Shown piece after piece: positions 60,501-64,000 of a stretch of DNA of 64,000 nucleotides (within the stretch, counting starts at the first letter, position 1; every line of letters begins with the position of its first letter). The notes beneath the pieces were generated by a model, which saw only the letters and a program-made list of their open reading frames with translations, was not told the DNA's origin and searched no databases. The stretch comes from Saprospiraceae bacterium (lineage in GTDB: Bacteria > Bacteroidota > Bacteroidia > Chitinophagales > Saprospiraceae), in NCBI GenBank assembly GCA_020627785.1, contig JAHDGF010000011.1:1-64000 (forward strand), given 5' to 3'. A program made the position numbers and the translations under genes.

Positions 60501-63500
60501 GCATTGAAGATGTAAATCCTAGCACAATCAGCAGCCCTCAGGGATCCGATATCACCGTATGTGTAGGTGATGGTGTGGCTGATTTTGTAGATGTAACTGC
60601 AACTGGTGGTACTGGTTCAAGTTCAGCTTGGGTCATCACCGATGAAAATGGAAATATATTAGCATTACCAGCAGCACCGCCATTTGATTTTGATGGCGCA
60701 GGTTTAGGTACATGCTTAATTTGGAATTTAAATTACGGATCAATTGGAGGATTGAGTGTTGGAGAGAATGCAAGCAACTTCTCAGGCTGTTTTGCCCTTT
60801 CGAATCCGATTACTGTAAATAGAACTTCAGCAGAAGGTGGAAGTCTAGTATTTACGGATAATACGGTAGAGACTTCAATCTGCGTAGGTGACGGTGTTGC
60901 GGATCCATTAAATGTAATATTAACTGGAAACAGTGGAGATAACTCTCAGTGGGTAATCACCGATGAAAACGGTGTTATTCTTGATCTACCAGCATCCCCT
61001 CCTTTTGATTTTGAAGGAGCAGGACCTGGAGTTTGTTTGATTTGGAATCTAAGTTTCTCTGGAACACTTACAGGTGCTACCATAGGAGCAAATGCATCTG
61101 GACTTTCAGGTTGCTTCGATTTATCTAACTCATTAAGAGTAACAAGAAATGAAGTAGAAGGTGGAACGATTACAACACCTAACGGTAATGAAGTATATGT
61201 TTGTGTAAATGATGGTGAAGATGACTTTGTTGATGTAACATTGACCGGAAATGTTGGAGGTTCAAGATGGGTCATCACAGATGATAATGGTGTAATTCTA
61301 GCCTTGCCTTCTGGCCCGCCGTTCAATTTTGAAAATGCAGGATTAGGAACTTGCTTAATCTGGCATCTTTCTTCTGAAGGAGGGATCGGAAATTTAGCAG
61401 TTGGAAATAATGCCAATTCATTAACTGGATGCATTGATCTTTCAAATCCAATTACTGTAAATAGAGAAGAAGCGGTCGCAGGTACTCTTGTACTTCCTGA
61501 TGGAACAACGACAACAGAAATCTGTTCTGGAGATGGTCAAGCAGACTTAGTAGATGTTAGTTTGACAGGAAACTCTGGTTCTGGAGCCTGGGTAATTACC
61601 GATGAAAATGGAATCATTTTAGAATTGCCTAGTTCGCCACCATTTGATTTTGAAGGAGTTGATGCTGGGGTATGCTTGATTTGGCACCTTTCCTATGCAG
61701 GAAATATCACGGGTGCAACCATGGGTGCAAACGCAAACAATATAACAGGATGTTTTGAATTATCAAATCCAATCACAGTTAACAGATTAGCCGTTGACGG
61801 TGGAACTTTGGATACAACTTTTGGTTCAGTACTTTCTGTATGCGTTGGTGATGGTGTTCCAGATCCGATTGATGTTTCATTGACAGGTAACACTGGAGCA
61901 ACAAGCCAATGGGTGATTACAGATGCTAATGGAGTAATCTTAGAATTACCAACAGGTCCTCCATTCGATTTTGAAAATGCAGGAGAAGGTGTATGTTTAA
62001 TCTGGCATCTTTCTTACGAGAGCTTAGGTGGTGCCGCCTTAGGAGCTAACGCAGCTGACCTTACGGGTTGCTTCGATTTGTCTAATCCGATCACCGTTAA
62101 TAGAACAAGTGCGGAAGGTGGAAGTCTTACTTTAGCAGATGGGTCAACAGAAACTACTTTTTGCTTAGATGATAATACGGATGTTATTGTTGATGTGGTC
62201 CTTACTGGAAACAGTGGCGACAACTGCCAATACATCATTACAGATAAAGATGGATTAATCATTGACTTGCCTACTTCGGCACCATTTGATTTAACCAGTT
62301 CAGTATTAGATGAGTGTCACATTTATAACATCTGTTATGGTGATGGAATTATCGGGCTATCAGTTGATTGGCCGATTTCTACACTGCAAGGATGTTTTGA
62401 TTTATCTAATCCTGTGATTATAAATAAAGAAGTAGCCGACGCTGGAACGATTACGACCGTTGATGGAGACCTCTTAAACATTTGCGCAAGCGATGGAGTA
62501 TCAGATGCCTTCATAATTCAACAATCAAACTTCATCGGACAATTTGGGCAATACATCATTACTAATACGGATGGAGATATCCTTGCCATTCAACAATCTA
62601 ATGTTGTTGACCTTGAAGGGACTCCAGTTGGAACTTGTTATGTATACTGTGTTGCTTGGAATGGTCCGCTAGATGGAGACTTTGTAGGATCAAACCTAAG
62701 TGCCCTAAGTGGTTGCTTTGATTTATCTAATAGAATTACTGTTGTAAGAGATGGTCTTCTAGGAGGTACTTTGACAACAGATATTGGAGTGGTTGAAATG
62801 ACGATTTGCTCAGGAGATGATCACCCAGACGATTTTGGTGTAATCTTAAGTAATAATACTTCAAATCATGTGGAAGGATTTGTGGTAACCAATGCGGCTG
62901 GAGATATCTTATCTATTCCTACAGGTCCTACCTTCGATTTTGAAGGAACGGGTCCTGAAACTTGTTACCTGTATGCGATATCATACGTAGCTGGTCTGAA
63001 TGGATATGTAACAGGAGGAACACTTGATGGATTGATGGGTTGTTTTGCACTCTCAAATCCAATCATTATAAATAAGAATTTTGTGAATGGAGGAACCATT
63101 GCTTTTGATGGTGGTGCTCCAGTGATGACCATATGTGTTGGTGACGGTGTGCCTGATCCAATTGATCTAATCGTAACAGATGCAGCAGGTGCTACCTGTG
63201 ATATCGTTGTGACCAATTTAGCTGGAGATATTGAAATTATTTCTTCAACGAATCCAGTGAATTTAGATGATGCTGGTTCTACCTCTTGCTTGATTTATCA
63301 GGTATGTTATAATGAACCTTTGGATCACTATGCAGTGGGTTATAACATTGCTAAATGGGATGACTGTCACAGTCTTTCTAATTCACTATTAGTAGAGAAA
63401 GAAGTTGTGAGTGGGGGAGTCTTATTGACATCTCCAGATGGAGCATCAACGGTTGACGTATGTGTCGGAGATGGAATTCCTGACTTTATTAATGTTGCAG

Positions 63501-64000
63501 TAACTGGTTCAGGAACTTCTCCTGGTACATGGTTATTTACGGATGCAGATGGAACGATTGAAATGTTGCCTTCAGGACCACCATTTGACTTTGAAGGATC
63601 TTCTGAAGGAGTGTGTAACATCTACTTTGTTGATCACACCTCATTAGGTGGAGCTTCTGTGGGAGCAAACATTGATGACCTAACGGGATGTTTTGATCTA
63701 TCGACCTCAATTACGGTCAATAAATCTGAAATCGGAGCGGGAACTGTTTCCTTCTCTACAGGTGCAACCACTGCCGATGTATGTGTTGGAAATGGAGTGC
63801 CAGATGTATTGAACTTTGCAACTACCGGAGCAGCAGGAAACTATGCTTGGGTTGTTACCGATAATTTTGGAACCATCTTAGCAGTGCCTAGTGGAACAAG
63901 TTATGACTTTGAAGGAAGCGCCGCAGGAAGCTGTAGAGTATATGGAATCTCTTACACTGGTACTTTTATAGGCGCTGTAGGAGGCAATGTAAACTTGGCG
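57578..64000 (+). CDS. Giant secreted repeat protein (3' end outside the window)
   Basis: The frame is open from an ATG at 57578 to the window edge: 2141 codons with no stop seen. A second in-frame ATG follows immediately. A signal peptide (IFSLCMLSVSLCFAG) is followed by a ~215-residue N-terminal domain, beta-rich and with several cysteines. After that, at least 17 tandem units of ~106 residues run to the edge. Each unit has C-V-G-D-G near the start, WVITDENGxIL, PPFDFEGAG, CLIWHLS and ends GCFDLSNPITVNR. Cysteines recur at about three positions per unit, suggesting a disulfide-stabilised extracellular beta module. The C-terminal domain is unseen; a T9SS or CHU_C-type tail is expected by analogy. 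A surface adhesin or structural filament is the best guess. Confidence 0.82.
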   Translation, partial: MMRLSRIYPIFSLCMLSVSLCFAGNPSTVQWSMDQCHSNINDGSNYSYEEFIPTIFNSQGCSQLSMSTPNLYRVHPDFNPHSCTVGVNGSVAMCVNAYAGCYFQPDIQQAIRFDITVNPDPTGQGRLSGLEFYELAPEEFSYLNGISGPNNYPTKYAVRVVANGVEVFLQEDIPTTQSWTLETFDFSNHPAFIVNQATTFNFEILPYCYVGNGYGTHAWDIDEIKVTSACGDGITIGGNLTTNQGATSTDICINSASNTNSVSFSLTGAHSQLSTYVITDDAGTILAFPGPGPTFDFTNAGAGVCRVYHIAHEGSLIGATVGANIQSITGCLDISNPVTVNRQIAMAGTVSSNGVSEYFICSNNDDTIIPATVSGNVGAFNYWVLTDGSGNVLEVNTGPPFDVSPYTGVCFIYNISADSSNDAPAVGQNINALNGCKGLSNGIKINKFNVTPSSITTTAGLDTHTICTGSTNGLLLDVNVSGGSGGEVWIITDMNGVIQEVQPTAPIDLSNVNLPTCQLFLVRSSGNLTNFGIGLQVSEVEGCIETSNPITISKTNIGASSITTNGATSIELCGNNGMASNIPAETTGGFGSNNAWVLTDTAGDIVALPAGPPFDFGTLSEGVYLLYQYFYEDPFTGLTVGESTTTLSGCFAQSNGITVRISNVSPGTITTPDGTGTFAICSGSNNAMSLSPVLTGVMDSGQWLITDTNNNVISVQSLPLSFANINEPVCLVYHLSSVGSTNLGIGINTADLTGCLALSNQILVDKTEVVAGSISVNGQTNLSICIGNSSMANFEVTATAASANDVTYLITDPSGNILATQAGTSFDLSGAGSGTCYVYQLASSGSISGNGVGSNISGITGCFDLSNPVIVEREMITAGTVTSPIGNVCLATDNAVVSFSVTGQQGGTGQWLITDNNGILITTSSSPTIDFNNLGAGFYNIYYLNSNGSASGLTVGQSIANITGCFGLSNAASISIEDVNPSTISSPQGSDITVCVGDGVADFVDVTATGGTGSSSAWVITDENGNILALPAAPPFDFDGAGLGTCLIWNLNYGSIGGLSVGENASNFSGCFALSNPITVNRTSAEGGSLVFTDNTVETSICVGDGVADPLNVILTGNSGDNSQWVITDENGVILDLPASPPFDFEGAGPGVCLIWNLSFSGTLTGATIGANASGLSGCFDLSNSLRVTRNEVEGGTITTPNGNEVYVCVNDGEDDFVDVTLTGNVGGSRWVITDDNGVILALPSGPPFNFENAGLGTCLIWHLSSEGGIGNLAVGNNANSLTGCIDLSNPITVNREEAVAGTLVLPDGTTTTEICSGDGQADLVDVSLTGNSGSGAWVITDENGIILELPSSPPFDFEGVDAGVCLIWHLSYAGNITGATMGANANNITGCFELSNPITVNRLAVDGGTLDTTFGSVLSVCVGDGVPDPIDVSLTGNTGATSQWVITDANGVILELPTGPPFDFENAGEGVCLIWHLSYESLGGAALGANAADLTGCFDLSNPITVNRTSAEGGSLTLADGSTETTFCLDDNTDVIVDVVLTGNSGDNCQYIITDKDGLIIDLPTSAPFDLTSSVLDECHIYNICYGDGIIGLSVDWPISTLQGCFDLSNPVIINKEVADAGTITTVDGDLLNICASDGVSDAFIIQQSNFIGQFGQYIITNTDGDILAIQQSNVVDLEGTPVGTCYVYCVAWNGPLDGDFVGSNLSALSGCFDLSNRITVVRDGLLGGTLTTDIGVVEMTICSGDDHPDDFGVILSNNTSNHVEGFVVTNAAGDILSIPTGPTFDFEGTGPETCYLYAISYVAGLNGYVTGGTLDGLMGCFALSNPIIINKNFVNGGTIAFDGGAPVMTICVGDGVPDPIDLIVTDAAGATCDIVVTNLAGDIEIISSTNPVNLDDAGSTSCLIYQVCYNEPLDHYAVGYNIAKWDDCHSLSNSLLVEKEVVSGGVLLTSPDGASTVDVCVGDGIPDFINVAVTGSGTSPGTWLFTDADGTIEMLPSGPPFDFEGSSEGVCNIYFVDHTSLGGASVGANIDDLTGCFDLSTSITVNKSEIGAGTVSFSTGATTADVCVGNGVPDVLNFATTGAAGNYAWVVTDNFGTILAVPSGTSYDFEGSAAGSCRVYGISYTGTFIGAVGGNVNLA
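58262..64000 (+). repeat. Array of ~318-bp (106-residue) tandem coding repeats
   Basis: The conserved GC-x-D/x-L-S-N codon block of each unit falls at 58565, 58880, 59201, 59522, 59837, 60158, 60467, 60785, 61109, 61427, 61748, 62066, 62390, 62711, 63038, about 63363 and 63686. Spacing is 309-327 bp, always in the same reading frame. The central units (60500-62100) are the most alike; units near 58880 and 63363 have diverged ends (GCKGLSN, DDCHSLSN). DNA identity is much lower than protein similarity, so the array is old rather than freshly amplified. Confidence 0.85.

Noticed and set aside
59467-63621. Several minus-strand open frames of 66-162 codons inside the giant repeat gene
   Set aside because: They recur once per repeat in the same antisense frame and look alike only because the plus-strand repeats do. 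They have no start-site context or recognised domains, so they are shadows of the coding repeats.
1-64000. CRISPR arrays, tRNA or rRNA genes, insertion sequences, prophage genes
   Set aside because: Looked for on both strands: no regular repeat-spacer series, cloverleaf-like sequence, transposase or integrase motif was found. The only tandem array is the coding repeat after 58262.

Overview
The window is an AT-rich stretch of chromosome from a Bacteroidota bacterium, most likely a marine, surface-associated relative of the Saprospiraceae or flavobacteria. The evidence is: several secreted proteins with type IX secretion (T9SS) C-terminal sorting domains, including a truncated one at the very left edge; promoter elements of the Bacteroidota TAnnTTTG type; few Shine-Dalgarno sequences; LytTR/His_kinase, BlaI/M56 and ECF-sigma/anti-sigma pairs; DUF5916 and SprB-like modules; and an alginate lyase. 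No mobile element, CRISPR array, tRNA or rRNA was recognised.

Layout. 1-3.0 kb: tail of a T9SS protein, a DUF4174 protein, an AraC regulator with a double SnoaL-like lipoprotein, and a small unknown. 3.1-8.9 kb: carbohydrate and surface block, with a FadR-type GntR regulator that has a perfect palindromic operator in its leader, a PL17 alginate lyase whose catalytic residues are intact, and a CotH/lamin-tail/T9SS gene broken by one in-frame TAA. 8.9-16.6 kb: LytTR two-component pair, small envelope proteins, two unusual thiol-redox fusions (LolA-like plus peroxiredoxin; redoxin plus EF-hands), a double ABM-like protein and an MscS channel. 16.6-26.4 kb: DUF5916 outer-membrane protein, a membrane-anchored MutS-like ATPase with a small membrane partner, and two tandem arylsulfotransferase-like T9SS proteins. 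26.5-37.3 kb: housekeeping and repair genes (FlaR-like P-loop kinase, uracil-DNA glycosylase family, GNAT, nitrilase, RlmF, CoA-binding protein, M49-like peptidase), an ECF sigma/anti-sigma operon with its own ECF-like promoter, and an LRR T9SS protein.

37.4-46.3 kb: a BlaI/M56 (BlaR1-like) operon. Its TACGAA-type operators recur in front of the neighbouring lipoprotein metallopeptidase gene, so the two loci appear to form one proteolysis-controlled regulon. Next come two secreted unknowns and a TrkH/DUF3124/small membrane protein operon. 46.5-52.7 kb: the most system-like locus, a seven-gene run of GbsR/MarR-type regulator, DUF6653 membrane protein, LolA-like carrier, two FtsX-type permeases, LolD-like ATPase and a DUF1302-like outer-membrane barrel. 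This looks like a complete trans-envelope lipid or lipoprotein export route, with an operator overlapping the promoter in front of the regulator. 52.7-57.2 kb: a GT39 membrane glycosyltransferase and secreted or lipoprotein unknowns. 57.6 kb to the right edge: the first 2141 codons of a giant secreted protein made of at least 17 tandem repeats of about 106 residues, continuing beyond the window.

All calls come from reading the sequence and recalled family knowledge. No database search was run.
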